Source of the DNA: Diphasiastrum complanatum
Lineage: Eukaryota; Streptophyta; Lycopodiopsida; Lycopodiales; Lycopodiaceae
Assembly: GCA_029204225.1 (NCBI GenBank)
Contig: CM055094.1
Coordinates: 21,200,331 to 21,264,330 of the forward strand
Reading direction: 5' to 3'
DNA length: 64,000 bases
Part shown: positions 22,784-35,474 of the stretch, in pieces
Layout of the letters: the number at the start of each line of letters is the position of its first letter
Position numbering within the stretch: position 1 is the first letter of the stretch
The notes under the pieces: model-generated
What the model was told of the DNA's origin: nothing
Database searches by the model: none
The model's input: the letters and a program-made list of their open reading frames with translations, nothing else
Program-made: the position numbers and the translations under genes

Positions 22784-24297
22784 GAGGCTGAAGAGTCTCA
22801 GAAAAGGATTGTTGATCTCCAACATCGGCTTAGGAAGATGGACCAGGACCTAGAAATGAACATAGTATCGGCGGCTGAGAAAATCCGTATGCCAAAATAT
22901 CAGAAACTACGAAATCTATATGCGGAAGAGATTTGGAGGCACATGATATCAGTAATTCGATTCTGGTAGGACGCAAAGACGGGGACAAGTCAGTTCCAAC
23001 GACGGCATCTAATTTGATCGGGAGCTCTTCTCAGCAAGAATTAATGGCGTCTACCGATTGGAGAGCTCCAGTCCTCAAAGATACGCACGTGAATGAAAGG
23101 CTTGGGCAAGCACCAAAGCAAGTCCAGAATGATCCTTCTTTCAACCCAAGATTTCGTAGAAGACGAGCATGGAGATCGGAAGACAACATATCAGCATATC
23201 CTTGCAACTTTGCGATAATAGATGGCTCGTTCTCTTCTCAGAAGGAATGTCTTACATCAATCAATAATTTCTGGGAACTGAGTTCCGATTCTCGCGATCC
23301 TACACTCCAGCTACAACACAAGTTCTGCCAGTTTCTGATGACTGTCATGGGCCAAAGGTTTGAGCAAGATCCACAATTTTCCATCAATCCCAACAAAGCG
23401 GTCCTTCACGTGGAGGATACCAGAATCTATTTACGGATTCAATACTTTCCTGCAGACTCCATACATATCTTTGAAGAGATGTGCACTTCAGGATTTATCA
23501 TCAATGCTGATGAGGGTTACATGTACATCCAGAGATCAAAAGCATTCATTGGTCGAAGACAAATACTGACTCGAAACTGCTTCAACTGGCTATGTGAGCA
23601 AAATCATAAGCATGTCAGTAAGTCGACTCTGATAGGACGAAAAGACGGGGACAAGTCAGCTCCAACGACGGCATCTAATTCGATCGGGAGCTCTTCTCAG
23701 CCAGATTTAATTGCGTCGACTGGTTGGAGAGCTCCATTCCTCAAAGATACGTACGTCTATGAAATGCTTGATCAATCACCAAAGCAAATTCAGAATGATC
23801 CTTCTTTCAACCCAAGTTTTCGTAGAAGACGAGCGCTAGCATGGAGATCGGAAGACAACATATCAGCATATCCTTGCAACTTTGCGATAATAGATGGCTC
23901 ATTCTCTTCTCAGAAGGAATGTCATACATCCATCAAGAATTTTTGCAAATTAACTTCCGATTCTGACGATCCTACAATCAAGCTACAACACAAGTTCTGC
24001 CAGTTTCTGATGACTGTCATGGGCCGAAGGTCTGAGCAGGATACACAATTTTTCATCAATCCCAACAAACTGGCACTTCACATGGAGGATACCAGGATTT
24101 ATTTACGGATACAATACTTTCCTGCAGACTCCATACAAATCTTCGAAGAAATGTGCACTTCAGGCTTTATCATCAATGCTGATATGGCTTACACCCAGAG
24201 ATCAAAAGCATTTGCTGGTCGAAGACAAATGTTGACTCGAACCTGCTCCAAGTGGCTGCGCGAGCAATATCATAAGCATGATGACCACTATTCCTGA
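22784..24297 (+). CDS. Unknown two-repeat protein with N-terminal coiled coil, best copy
   Basis: An acceptor TTTACAG ends at 22783 and opens an exon encoding EAEESQKRIVDLQHRLRKMD, a likely coiled coil. Comparison with the unit C copy shows one base lost near 22888 (CCGTATGCC versus CCGTTTGGCC). After that the main frame is open from about 22893 to the TGA at 24297. It contains two 222-residue repeats, starting SNSILVGRKDGDK and SKSTLIGRKDGDK. Each has an SSSQ-rich linker, WRAP, an RRRRA-WRSEDN basic run, AYPCNFAIIDGSFSSQKEC, HKFCQFLMTVMG, YFPADSIxIFEEMC and a basic RRQ-LTR end. Upstream exons are not visible and no family is recognised. Because of the shift this copy is probably also a pseudogene, but long-frame conservation suggests a once real nuclear protein. 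Confidence 0.5.
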
Positions 24298-25283
24298 ACA
24301 AATGTTTTGAAGAAAATCCTTTAGGCGCAATTTTTTGAATTGAGTACATTGAAAACATCAACATTTGTTGATTGGAGCTTTTAAGATTGACCATTATAGT
24401 CATCTAGGGCCAATGTATATGGCACTCAACTGCTAATCTATCTTTCCACTGCTTTTGAAATGTCCACTTTAGTTCATAATCTATGATCTAGATATACCTT
24501 CTTCTCGTTGTGTATATATATATGTTCTCATCGTTGATATTTGATTTAATGTATTAAATGAACATTGAATGTTCCTTAAATCAAAATCAACAATAATTAG
24601 GTTACACATATTCTGTTCAAAAAATATTTAGACACACAATGAAAATATCATATCGACAAGAGGGAACATATCACGGCAAAAGGACTAGACAGAGATTGTT
24701 TGTTAGTGATCATCCATCCAAAGTAGGTGCACCACTTCCAAATTCTAATGTTACTCCTAGACTTTTTGTGAGACTACTAATATTTTTGGAAAACACATGT
24801 TCTTCATATTCCAAGCATGCTCAGCATACCTCCAAGCACATAGCAAAGTAAGCCGTACATCTTCTTTCCTTGCCCTACTTGTTGGTCTTCATCTCGTATG
24901 GTAAGTACTCGACCCTTGATTGTTCCTTTGAATAAGAGCTTTTTGCTATAGTTTCAAGAGAGAAGCTTCTTGGGAAAGGGTCAAGTTGGGAGTAGCTTAA
25001 TATATTGATGTCATTTCAAATCATGATAGCTTCACGGTTGTCACTCAAAATAATAGTAAATTGTTTGGTAACTTGGGGTAGCTTGATATGTAGCTAGGCA
25101 ACTAAACAACAAATCACCTCTAGATGGCTTCACAAGCTTGTCTAACTCATTCTTATAATTACTACCATTGTGTCTAACTTGCCAAATGCTAGGTGTAAAA
25201 GTATTTGACAAATGCATAACTCTTTACTCTCCAAGTGTTGTTTTTAGCTCATACTAGATGCTTTGAGAAGTTATATTAGGAAT

Positions 25284-25317
<34 letters not shown>

Positions 25318-26100
25318 TCGCAAAGAATCCGATCTTGCCAAATACTAGGTGTAAAAGTGTTTGACATATTCCTAGCTCTTTACTCTCCAGGTGTTGTTTT
25401 TAGCTCATAGTAAATGCTTTGAGAATATTGTTGCTGGTTATATTAATTTGGGGGGATTGCAAAGAATCGAACTTGAGTGTACAAGCCCAACTCAAGTGCA
25501 GACACCAACTCACCACACATGGGAAGATCATTAAATTTGAATTTGAAGAAAAATCAAATTAAAAAAAAATGAAAAACTATTTCTCCTTAGAGGCATTGTG
25601 GTCATCATCTAGACGAGCTGTGCTTGCGTGAATCGATAGAAACAAAGAAAATAATAATAACGAGTTTTTATCCTATTAATGCACCAATAATATATAAATA
25701 TAATTGAATTAAATGGGAAGATTATAATTTTTATCGCTTCATTTAAACATTGATCTACTCATTTCAATGATTTCGTTCAAATTCAAATTCCAATGATTTG
25801 TGAAGTGCGAATGAATGCAATGTAACTTGCATATGTTTGGAACATAGCATAGATTCATTATATGCTTTTTAACTATATGTTATAGCTTCATTCAATCTTC
25901 ATATTTCCAAGCTCGTTCAAACTTCAATGAAATATAATTCATTCCAAAATCCATTCTCGAATCCTAGAACGATGTATTTTAAAAACTTTTGTAATGTGAA
26001 AGAGAGATCATTGAGCTAAAACATGACCCTGATTGCATTCGGAATTGCATTCAAAAACTTATAAATTGTATTCATCAATGGAGATGTCTAGAGGACATGG
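24298..26100. repeat. 3' flank of the two-repeat gene (unit A) with poly-G
   Basis: Counterpart of 7383-9085. A 70-codon frame at 24639-24851 (ends SKHIAK) is identical or nearly so in units B and C and could be a fragment of a downstream exon. A run of 29 G lies at 25286-25314. About 140 bp found at 8945-9085 in unit 0 and 58340-58490 in unit C are absent here. The last 60 bp (26041-26100) are repeated at 26281-26337. Confidence 0.5.
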
Positions 26101-26790
26101 TGTGAAAATTTGTCAACTAGTTTGGCTTTTTATTTGGCAATTTTGGAGGCCAAAATGAATCTCAACTTCGAGTTAGTTTCATATTTGTTAATAAGGGCCT
26201 AAATAGTGGTTTAACTACTCTGGCAAGTAGATAAGTGGATGAGGTCGAGTTTGGACCCATTCTAATTGGCTAGTTTTGGTACATTGCTTTCAAAAACTTA
26301 TAAATTGTATTCATAAATGGAGATGTCTAGAGGAGATGGTGTGAAAAATTGTCAACTAGTTTGGTTTTTCATTTGGCAATTTTGGAGGCCAAAATGAATC
26401 TCAACTTCGAGTTAGTTTCATATTTGTTAATAAGGGCCTAAATTGTGATTTAACTACCTCTACCAAGCAGATTAGTGGATGAGGTGGAGTTTGGACCCAT
26501 TCTAATTGGCTAATTTTGGTACATTGCATCTAGACTAGATTTTCTAGGTTTTTGATAAAGTATCTAGAAGTTTCCAAATTAGGTCAAGTTTGGGGCAAGT
26601 GGCCAAATGACATTTTGGAAGCTATAAATAGTTGTACCTAAGTGGAGAAATAATCATCAGAGTTTCGTTCTTTGTGGAGAATTCATCTCTTATGTCCATC
26701 TCATGTGATTTTCTCTATCTTGGTTTTCTATGTGTAGAATGTTGATTTTCTTGTAGATCTTGATTCCACACGTGTGAAGATTATAATATA
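26101..26790 (+). mobile_element. Partial LTRs related to the intact copia, in tandem
   Basis: TGTGAAAATTTGTCAACTAG at 26101 and TGTGAAAAATTGTCAACTAG at 26340 match the first 20 bases of the intact copia LTR at 36586. The first is cut after about 180 bp, and a 239-bp period makes the tandem. The second keeps CAAGTGGCCAAATGACA before TATAAATA at 26623-26630, the same order as in the intact LTR, and a CCACACGTGTGAAG motif near 26765. Homology fades near 26790. These are old LTR remnants of a sister family. Unit C has the same pair (58706, 58947). Confidence 0.6.
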
Positions 26791-27078
26791 TATGATTTTG
26801 TTAAACATCGATCTACAAACATTTCAATGATTTTTCTTCAAATCCAAATTTGATGATCTTCCCATGTGTGGTGAGTTGGTATATGCGCTTCTGTTGGGCT
26901 TGTACACTCAAGTTCGATTCTTTGGGATCCCTCGCCAACTATGGTTTCAATACTTTCTATGCAAGATTCTCATTTGAAATTTGCTTGGGACCCTTCTTAT
27001 CTCCATCAGATATTTTTTTCAATGTTGATGCTAGGCCATACCATAGGGAAGTAGTTCATGTGTGACTCCTCACTCAGA

Positions 27079-27117
<39 letters not shown>

Positions 27118-27980
27118 ATTCCACTCAAGCCTACATGGCAGACCCACGTGGCATACCTTAGTTGGCTTGCCACACAAGCCTATGTCAAGCCTATATGGTA
27201 GACTGCAACATACCAGCATGAACATAGTGGCATCAAGCCTATGTCATGCCTATATGACCTACCACGCAAGCCTATGATAGGCCTACATAGCTTGCCACAT
27301 GGCAAGTCCCAAGCCTGTGTGGTTTATCTCATGACATGCCTACATGGCTTGCCACATGGCAACTTGGGAGCCCCATATCTCTCTCTCTAGCTCCACTCAA
27401 GCCTACATGGCAGAGCTTGGTTGGCTTGCCACACAAGCCTATGGCAAGCCTATGTGGTATCCTGCGACATGCTTACGTGGGAAGCATCAGAAATATGCCA
27501 TGCCTATGTGGCCTGCCACGCAAGCCTATGGTTTATCTCATGACATGCCTACATGGCTTGCCACATGGCAACTTGGGAGCCCCAGCTCTCTCTCTCTAGC
27601 TCCGCTCAAGCCTACATGGCAGAGCCTGGTTTGCTTGCCGCACAAGCCTGTTGCAAGCCTATGTGGTAGCCTGCAACATGCTTACGTGGGAAGCATCAGA
27701 AATATGCCATGCCTATGTGGCCTGCCACGTAAGCCTATGGTAGGCCTGTGTGGTTTGCCAAGTGGAAACTTTTGAGTCCACCTATGTATATATATAGATC
27801 TCTAGGTCCACTCAAGCCTACGTGGCATAGGGCCCAGTTGGCTTGATGTACAAGGTTATGGTAGGCCTACATGGCTTGCCACATGGCAACCCTCAAGCCT
27901 GCATGATTTGCCATGTGGCATACCGCTGTCATAGGTGTTTCAAAACCTCATGACAAGAAGCATGTCCTTGGGCATCAGTG
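26791..27980. repeat. CATGTGGC satellite with (TC)n start (unit B)
   Basis: A 260-bp leader (26820-27078, also at 44600 and 59420) precedes a TC tract at 27079-27104 and three CTAT units. The satellite proper then follows, with TTGCCACATGGCAA and GCCTATGTGGC motifs and the 209-bp duplication (27323 and 27532). It runs to the end of the histone gene. Confidence 0.75.
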
Positions 27981-28313
27981 TCACCCTCTTGCCATGAATG
28001 GAACACAGCATCGAATCTCAAACAATTTTGTCTGGAAGTCCTCGTATGCAATATGAAGGGCCTCCAATGTAGCCATATTCCACCTCACTGCATAGGGCAG
28101 ATGCGTGGTCATATCTTGTGTAACCTCCCTCACAGCCCGGTACAAGGCTGCTTTCAGGATCACAAGTTTGGTGTACCTTTGCAAGGCCATGATGTCCCTC
28201 AACCATGGACGGCGAGGGCTTTCGCGTCTTTGCGGACGTATGGGTTCAAATGTCTGGGGACGGGATGGTTGAACAAAATGGGTAAGCCTAGCGGTTTGCT
28301 TCGTCCGAGCCAT
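27981..28313 (-). pseudogene. CENH3-like histone copy, one-base frameshift (unit B)
   Basis: ATG 28313 opens MARTKQTAR and the full tail, alpha-N, alpha-1, loop 1 and most of alpha-2 (RWNMATLEALHIAYEDFQTK). Near 28017 one C of CC is missing compared with 45836, so LFEDSMLC becomes LFEIRCC and the frame ends at 27981. The remaining C-terminal sequence is present in another frame and would end in the same TGA as the 46133 copy. This is a recent single-base lesion in an otherwise intact gene. Confidence 0.8.
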
Positions 28314-29018
28314 TGAGGCCGGATATCTATACCACGTGAGGACAAAGATACAGCAGAAGAGAGAGCTAGATTATCTCGCGTAATGGCGACACTGAGAACT
28401 CTAAGGGTGATATCGCTACAACGCGAGAGAGTGGCAGAGACAGGCGGAGAGAGGCAGGGGCTTGCATGATGGCGATACTGGGAAAGTCAAGCTGATATCG
28501 CTACGACGTGAGAGGGTGTAAGGAATAGGCCTGGGGATGAGGTCGCTCGCATGATGGCGATATCACGAATGCAGGTCATATGGAAGCAATCAAACATGAC
28601 AGCAAATTACACGAAAACCTATACAATCCCCAGGAATGGACTTATATAGGAGAAAAAGTTGGCACGTGTGAATCCCAGCGACACGTGGCCCAGTCAGTAG
28701 CTGACGCGTGGAACCACGGGCTTGTATACGCATGTGTGAGACTACACGTCTAGATCAACACGTGTGGGATCCCATGTGGGGGCACGTGGTCGAATGGATC
28801 ATCGACGTGTTCTTGCACGTATCGGCTCGCACGTGTGGTCACGTGGCCCAATCAGTAACGGACGTGTGGGACCACACTTCTATATCCGCACGTGTGAAAC
28901 TTGCACATGTGGCCATGTGGTCGAATGGTTTGGTGACATGTGTTCTGGCACGTGTTAGCTTGCACGTGTGGGCACGTGGCCGAATGGCAGATTGACGTGT
29001 ACTGTAGCACATGTATAA
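28314..29018 (-). promoter_or_regulatory. Promoter of the unit B histone: TATA and ten G-boxes
   Basis: TATA box CCTATATAAG on the minus strand at 28650-28641, about 330 bp from the ATG. Ten perfect CACGTG sites lie between about 28662 and 28980. The array is fused to element X at about 29018, as in unit A. Confidence 0.65.
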
Positions 29019-29600
29019 GCAATATGCAATCAAAATGGGCTCTGATAGCCACTGAAAAGAGGAAGTTGGTACTCTATGTGGCTCAGGAACTAGTGTGCCT
29101 CCTGGTACCAATGTTCATCTCAGAGATATCGAGGCTTTCCATGGTGATGTCAATTTTGTCTTGAGTTGGGTCATCAGAACTGGAAGATGTTGTGGCAGAC
29201 ATGTTCTGGACTAGGCTGATGACCCTGTTGAAGGTTCGGCTCTGGTAACAGACAAGTGGAGTCTCGGCTCAATCGACTGTGGAGGGCTTCGGATCGGTCG
29301 ACTTTTGATGGACTCGGCTCAATCAACTTTGTATGCAGAGTATGGACGCTGACCTCGTTCCACAGCGAATGTAGAGTATGTATGCTCGCCTCGGTCCACG
29401 GTGATTGCAGAGTATGGAGGCGCGGCTCTATGAGCAGTGTATGTAGATGGTGGATGTATGTAGATGGTGTCCAAGGATGCGAAGGAGTAATCAAGCACGG
29501 TCGTAGCGAATGATAGATCGCCACTAAAAGATGGAGAATCGATCCTTTGAAGCTATAGCTTTTCAATGCTTCTGACTTCCATTTCCATGCTTGAAGAAGG
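29019..29600 (-). repeat. Element X (unit B, first copy) with internal deletion
   Basis: Same as 16695-17540 except that about 275 bp are missing at 29434-29446, with the short sequence TGTATGTAGATGG at both sides of the lost part in the unit A copy. This is consistent with deletion by slippage or end joining between short repeats. Confidence 0.65.
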
Positions 29601-30713
29601 AAGTGCCAGCATCAAATCTTCTCCCATCAGAGTTTGTTTGCATTTCCTAAAAAGCATGCATGGTAGCATGGCAGTAAAGCATGATATTGTGACTTTTTGT
29701 AATGTTCTGCAACATTTGCTTACATACATAGCTACACCAAATGAGAAAATTAAGGACCTAGATTCTTAAAGACTTTTCTGAGGTTGAAGTTCTAGTTTTT
29801 CTACAAATCAACTTCCTCTGAAAGTTTCTTTTTGGTGGAAATGATGCTATTTATACCAAGTGTAGGCTAATTTGTAACGGCAAAGATGGAGTTTGCAGCT
29901 CACCATGATTATGATCATTTGCACGTAGCCTATTATAAGCAAATTGGCTGCACTTTCGTGTTATCTTAGCACATATGAATGTAGCTTGTGATATTATTGG
30001 TTCGATAGTCTAGTAGCTCTTTTTTGCACCATTTAAGGTAAGAGAAAGAGAGCACAATCTTTAACGCTTGCTTCTTGTACAACCAAATTACCTTCCAATT
30101 TTTTCAAGCCTATTTGTAGTAAAATGTCTCACATCTCTATGGAACATATGCACAAAAGTGAATCACTTTCTGCCACGAGATGATAGTTATACATTGTGCA
30201 ATAGGGAATCACACTGTTGATAAGTTGGATTCACATTTACATCATGAAGCAAATAGTCTTGTAAGTTTCGTGTTTAAGTGGATCGGAAGCTCGCTCCAAT
30301 TGATGTTGAGATTAATATATCTTGCTATCTCTAGCCTAATAGCCACACACTAGATGTTTGGATCCAGAAAATATTCACACAAAGGGACATAGGTCTGCCA
30401 CGTAGTTTTCAATCAATCAAAAGGAAGGTAGATCCTTATCTTTGGTACTGTAATAGTTAGTTCTTAGACTTATTGAGATCTTAGAAATTAAATTTTAGGG
30501 TCAGCCCAAAGTTTTTGACAAGTGCTCATCAAGTGAATGCAATTCTAGTCAAGATTGGTCTCAATTTTGCTTGATTTGTGAGATATTTGGATTGATTATT
30601 GCATGATGATTCAACTAATCTTGTAGGAACGATTTAAAGAGGCATATTTATGTGCATATGATTCCTTTTGGTTCAGGTTAGGTGAATCCTATATCCTTGT
30701 GAAGTCGAGATCA
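29601..30713. repeat. Conserved flank (unit B)
   Basis: Near-identical to 17541-18664 of unit A; only scattered single-base differences are seen. No complete gene. Confidence 0.5.
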
Positions 30714-31864
30714 ATGAATGCATATCTTTTGGATTCACATGATAGATTGAATGCTTCTAATTATTCAATTTAGAGGCTAAGAATGGAATCAATCCTTATT
30801 TTACAAGATCTAATGCATATAGTGAGTGGCGAAGAGGATGAGCCTATTCACCCTCAAGAAGCTACAAAATACAAAAGGAGGTGCAAGGTTGCTCTTGATT
30901 GTATTAAATGAATGTAGCTCATGAGCTTCTTAAGGAGGTAGGTGCTTGCATCTTGGCTGAAGAATCATGGGAAGCTCTTCAAAAGATATATGAATCCATG
31001 AATACTTCAAGGTTGCTATCCTTGAATAATCAAATCCATATGTGCTGAGAGTTAAGGACTTAAACAAAGAGCTTGCTTACATATGATATTCTATTAAGGA
31101 AAGTGAACTTTTTCAACCAATCTTGAATGGTTTATGTATGGATTTTGCTAACTTGGTGCAAGGCTATGCAATCATGGGAAAGTTGCCTCCACTTGAAGAT
31201 CTCCAAGGAGTCCTCATGGCCGAGGAGAGTAGGAGAACTCACATCAAGTCAAGGATGGAGAAGCTCTCCCTCAATGATGGAGATGACAAGGGTCTTTTCA
31301 TCAAGATCAAGAGAAAATCCAAAGGCAATGGTGTTGCATTCAAGAAGAACCAAGTCAAAGCTCGAGCAAGCCAAAGAAGGATAAGTCGAAGATCAAATGC
31401 TATTTTTGTGGCAAGACGGGGCACTATGCCTCCGAGTGCTTCAAGAAGAAGCAAACTCAAAGTCAAGCAAACCTTGGTCAAGAGGAAGAGGAGAGCTCTC
31501 ATGAAGATTTTATCATGATGTCAAGCTTCTCATCTTCAAGCATAAGAGGTGAAGATTCTTGGTGGATAGATAGTGGGGCTAGCTCCCACATGACAAGTAA
31601 AAGGGAGTATTTTTCAACCTTATCTACCTATGAAGGACCTATTACGTAATTTTTTATAATTATGCTTATAAGATCAAAGGAATAGGATCCATACCTTTAT
31701 GCTTGGGATCTTCAAGGAACACCAAGATTGATGGAGTGCTTTACATTTTCAGTATCACTAAGAACTTGCTTAGTGTAGGGCAATTGCTTGACAATGGTTT
31801 GATTGTGGAGTTCTCCACAAATACATGTAACATCAATAAGGATGGCAAGATCATTGCTAAAGGG
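30714..31864 (+). mobile_element. Copia B gag-protease remnant (unit B)
   Basis: Collinear with 18665-19815 at a constant offset of 12,049 bp. The same TAG replaces Trp in the SIW motif and the same Gag frameshift is present, so both defects predate the duplication. Zinc knuckle at 31398-31439 and protease motif WWIDSGAS near 31560 are readable. Confidence 0.75.
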
Positions 31865-32060
31865 GTGATGATCTCCACACAACCCGGCCTCACTCTTCAA
31901 AAGGTGATCGGTCATCTTCTTCAGGAAGAAATGCAAAGAAAGACCAACGGCCTGTCCATCAAAGACAAATCCATGGCCCTGTACACCAAGAAGAAAGACT
32001 ATTCTAAGGGCAAGAATCAAGTGCAGTAGCAACAGCAGAAGCCTCACAGTCAAGGTGAGA
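31865..32060 (+). mobile_element. Third copia-type gag fragment (unit B)
   Basis: Same fusion as at 19816-20015, encoding GLTLQKVIGHLLQEEMQRK and the lysine-rich segment. The join to copia B and to element X is at the same bases as in unit A. Confidence 0.5.
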
Positions 32061-33867
32061 ATAGTCGATCGCTGGTTCTGAGGGAGTCTCCCAAGCTTTT
32101 ATCTGCTAGTATCAACTGGTCTCGATCTCGAGGTCAGTGGCTCAACTGCTGCAAAGTGACATCTATCAGAAGATAGCCTAATATCGTGGAGGTTTGCTTG
32201 TTCTTGATATAGTCATGGAGGCAGTTGGAAGCAAACTGGGCCCAATCATAAAGGTTCTCATTGTGTAGTCTAGAATCAGCCATCATGTGGAATAGTTTCA
32301 TGTGGATACGCGTGATCTTGGACCTATAGCGCTATGTATATCTCGTTAGATAGGCACATGGAGCAGCTAAGGGCTTATCATTTATGACCTCAATACGGTA
32401 ACGATCTTTTTTTTCCATTTGTCCGCTGAGGGGTCTATGTATTTGAAGTATGCTATGGATTCAATTTTTTTGAGAGTCCTACTAACTGTGTTTGGTCTCC
32501 TAGGGAAGCCAAATGTATTGAGGTCAGCTCCAGAAATAGGGATAATATAAACAAAATTTTGGTCAGGAGGTAACATGAACTGGAAAATCTGTCAGTGTGG
32601 TTATAAGCAATATGCAATCGAAATGGGCTCTGATAGCCACTGATCAAAAGAGGAAGTTGGAACTCTATGTGGCTCAGGAACTGGTGTGCCTCCTGGTACC
32701 AAGTGTTCATCTCATAGATATCGAGGCTTTCCATGGTGATGTCAATTCTGTCTAGAGTTGGGTCATCAGAACTGGAAGATGTTGTGGCAGACATGTTCTG
32801 GACTCGGCTGAGGACTCTGTTGAAGGTTCGGCTCTCGTAACAGACAAGTGGAGTCTCGGCTCGGTCGACTGTCGAGGGCTTCAGATTGGTCGTCTTTTGA
32901 TGGACTCGTCTCGGTGAACTTTGTATGCAAAGTATGGACGCTCAGCTCGGTCCATAGTGAATGCAGAGTATGGGGGCTCGGCTCTATGAGCAGTGTATGT
33001 AGAGTATTGCTCGGCAGTGTATGGAGACTAGAAATTTGTGGAAAAATTTGGAGCAATGTCATTCTGATAGGATGTGGAAACGATGATGTTTCTTCACAGT
33101 TACGTACTAGTAGCGAGCTTTCAACCCAAATCGGAGTTGAATGTGCGGTTTTGACAAGCTCCAAGAGCACTACCCCTCAGCATTTGGCTCGTGCTAGATG
33201 TGACGATTTTTGTGTAATGTAGCAGATCTTGGCAACTTTAAGTTTTTGAAAATGGATGATGATGGCGCTCCGGATCCGTGGTGGATGTATGTAGATGGTG
33301 TCCAAGGATGCAAATGAGTAATCAAGCATTGTCGTAGCGAATGATAGATCGCCACTAAAAGATGGAAAATCGATCCTTTGAGGCTATAGCTTTTCAAAGC
33401 TTCTGAATTTCATTTCCATGCCTGAAGAAGGAAGTGCCAGCATCAAATCTTCTCCCATCAGAGTTTGTTTTCATTCCCTAAAAAGCATGCATGGCAGCAT
33501 GGCAGTAAAGTGTGATATTGTGATTTTATGTAATGTTCCCATGTATGTGATGATTTTTGTTGTTTAATTATATCGATGTTGATTGAAACTATGATAGCTT
33601 CGTGGTTGTCATTCGTAATATTAAAAGTTTTTTTTCACCTTATCTTGGGGCAAGTTCACAAATAGCAAGGTAACATATTGGGACTCGGCAAGAACTCACT
33701 CCAAATGACTTTTTGAGCTTCACTAACTTATTCTCATGAATTTATCATTGTGTCTAACTTGCCATATACCAGTTTTATAAGTATTTGCCTTTACTCTTAA
33801 ATGCACCATAATGCTACTCCCTTACTGGCTATAACTTCTTCACCGTAGCTCGGAACTGGGTCATGTT
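32061..33867 (-). repeat. Element X (unit B), left copy of a 1,607-bp tandem duplication
   Basis: Element X in minus orientation as at 20016-21500, followed by flank. The part 32261-33867 is repeated at 33868-35474. Near 33340-33420 this left copy differs from unit A and from its right neighbour (for example GGCTATAGCTTTTCAAAG) and instead resembles the 4480 and 17500 versions, which suggests gene conversion. Confidence 0.7.
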
Positions 33868-35474
33868 TTGTGTAGTCTAGAATCAGCCATCATGTGGAAT
33901 AGTTTCATGTGGATACGCGTGATCTTGGACCTATAGCGCTATGTATATCTCGTTAGATAGGCACATGGAGCAGCTAAGGGCTTATCATTTATGACCTCAA
34001 TACGGTAACGATCTTTTTTTTCCATTTGTCCGCTGAGGGGTCTATGTATTTGAAGTATGCTATGGATTCAATTTTTTTGAGAGTCCTACTAACTGTGTTT
34101 GGTCTCCTAGGGAAGCCAAATGTATTGAGGTCAGCTCCAAAAATAGGGATAATATAAACAAAATTTTGGTCAGGAGGTAACATGAACTGGAAAATCTGTC
34201 AGTGTGGTTATAAGCAATATGCAATCGAAATGGGCTCTGATAGCCACTGATCAAAAGAGGAAGTTGGAACTCTATGTGGCTCAGGAACTGGTGTGCCTCC
34301 TGGTACCAAGTGTTCATCTCATAGATATCGAGGCTTTCCATGGTGATGTCAATTCTGTCTAGAGTTGGGTCATCAGAACTGAAAGATGTTGTGGCAGACA
34401 TGTTCTGGACTCGGCTGAGGACTCTGTTGAAGGTTCGGCTCTCGTAACAGACAAGTGGAGTCTCGGCTCGGTCGACTGTCGAGGGCTTCAGATCGGTCGT
34501 CTTTTGATGGACTCGTCTCGGTGAACTTTGTATGCAAAGTATGGACGCTCAGCTCGGTCCATAGTGAATGCAGAGTATGGGGGCTCGGCTCTATGAGCAG
34601 TGTATGTAGAGTATTGCTCGGCAGTGTATGGAGACTAGAAATTTGTGGAAAAATTTGGAGCAATGTCATTCTGATAGGATGTGGAAATGATGATGTTTCT
34701 TCACAGTTACGTACTAGTAGCGAGCTTTCAACCCAAATCGGAGTTGAATGTGCGGTTTTGACAAGCTCCAAGAGCACTACCCCTCAGCATTTGGCTCGTG
34801 CTAGATGTGACGATTTTTGTGTAATGTAGCAGATCTCGGCAACTTTAAGTTTTTGAAAATGGATGATGATGGCGCTCCGGATCCGTGGTGGATGTATGTA
34901 GATGGTGTCCAAGGATGCAAATGAGTAATCAAGCATTGTCGTAGCAAATGATAGATCGCCACTAAAAGATGGAGAATCGATCCTTTGAGGTTATAGCTTG
35001 TCAAGGCTTCTGAATTTCATTTCCATGTCTGAAGAAGGAAGTGCCAGCATCAAATCTTCTCCCATCAGAGTTTGTTTTCATTTCCTAAAAACCATGCATG
35101 GCAGCATGGTAGTAAAGCGTGATATTGTGATTTTTTGTAATGTTCCCATGTATGTGATGATTTTTGTTGTTTAATTATATCGATGTTGATTGAAACTATG
35201 ATAGCTTCGTGGTTGTCATTCGTAATATTAAAAGTTTTTTTTCACCTTATCTTGGGGCAAGTTCACAAATAGCAAGGTAACATATTGGGACTCGGCAAGA
35301 ACTCACTCCAAATGACTTTTTGAGCTTCACTAACTTATTCTCATGAATTTATCATTGTGTCTAACTTGCCATATACCAGTTTTATAAGTATTTGCCTTTA
35401 CTCTTAAATGCACCATAATGCTACTCCCTTACTGGCTATAACTTCTTCACCGTAGTTTGGAACTGGGTCATGTT
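33868..35474 (-). repeat. Element X, right copy of the 1,607-bp tandem duplication
   Basis: The copy starts at 33868 with TTGTGTAGTCTAGAATCAGCC, which matches 32261 onward, directly after ACTGGGTCATGTT of the left copy. It runs to 35474, where the normal flank resumes with GGGTGTCG. Only a few differences separate the copies, so the event is recent. The two nearly identical 134-codon frames are at 33170-32766 and 34777-34373. Confidence 0.8.
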
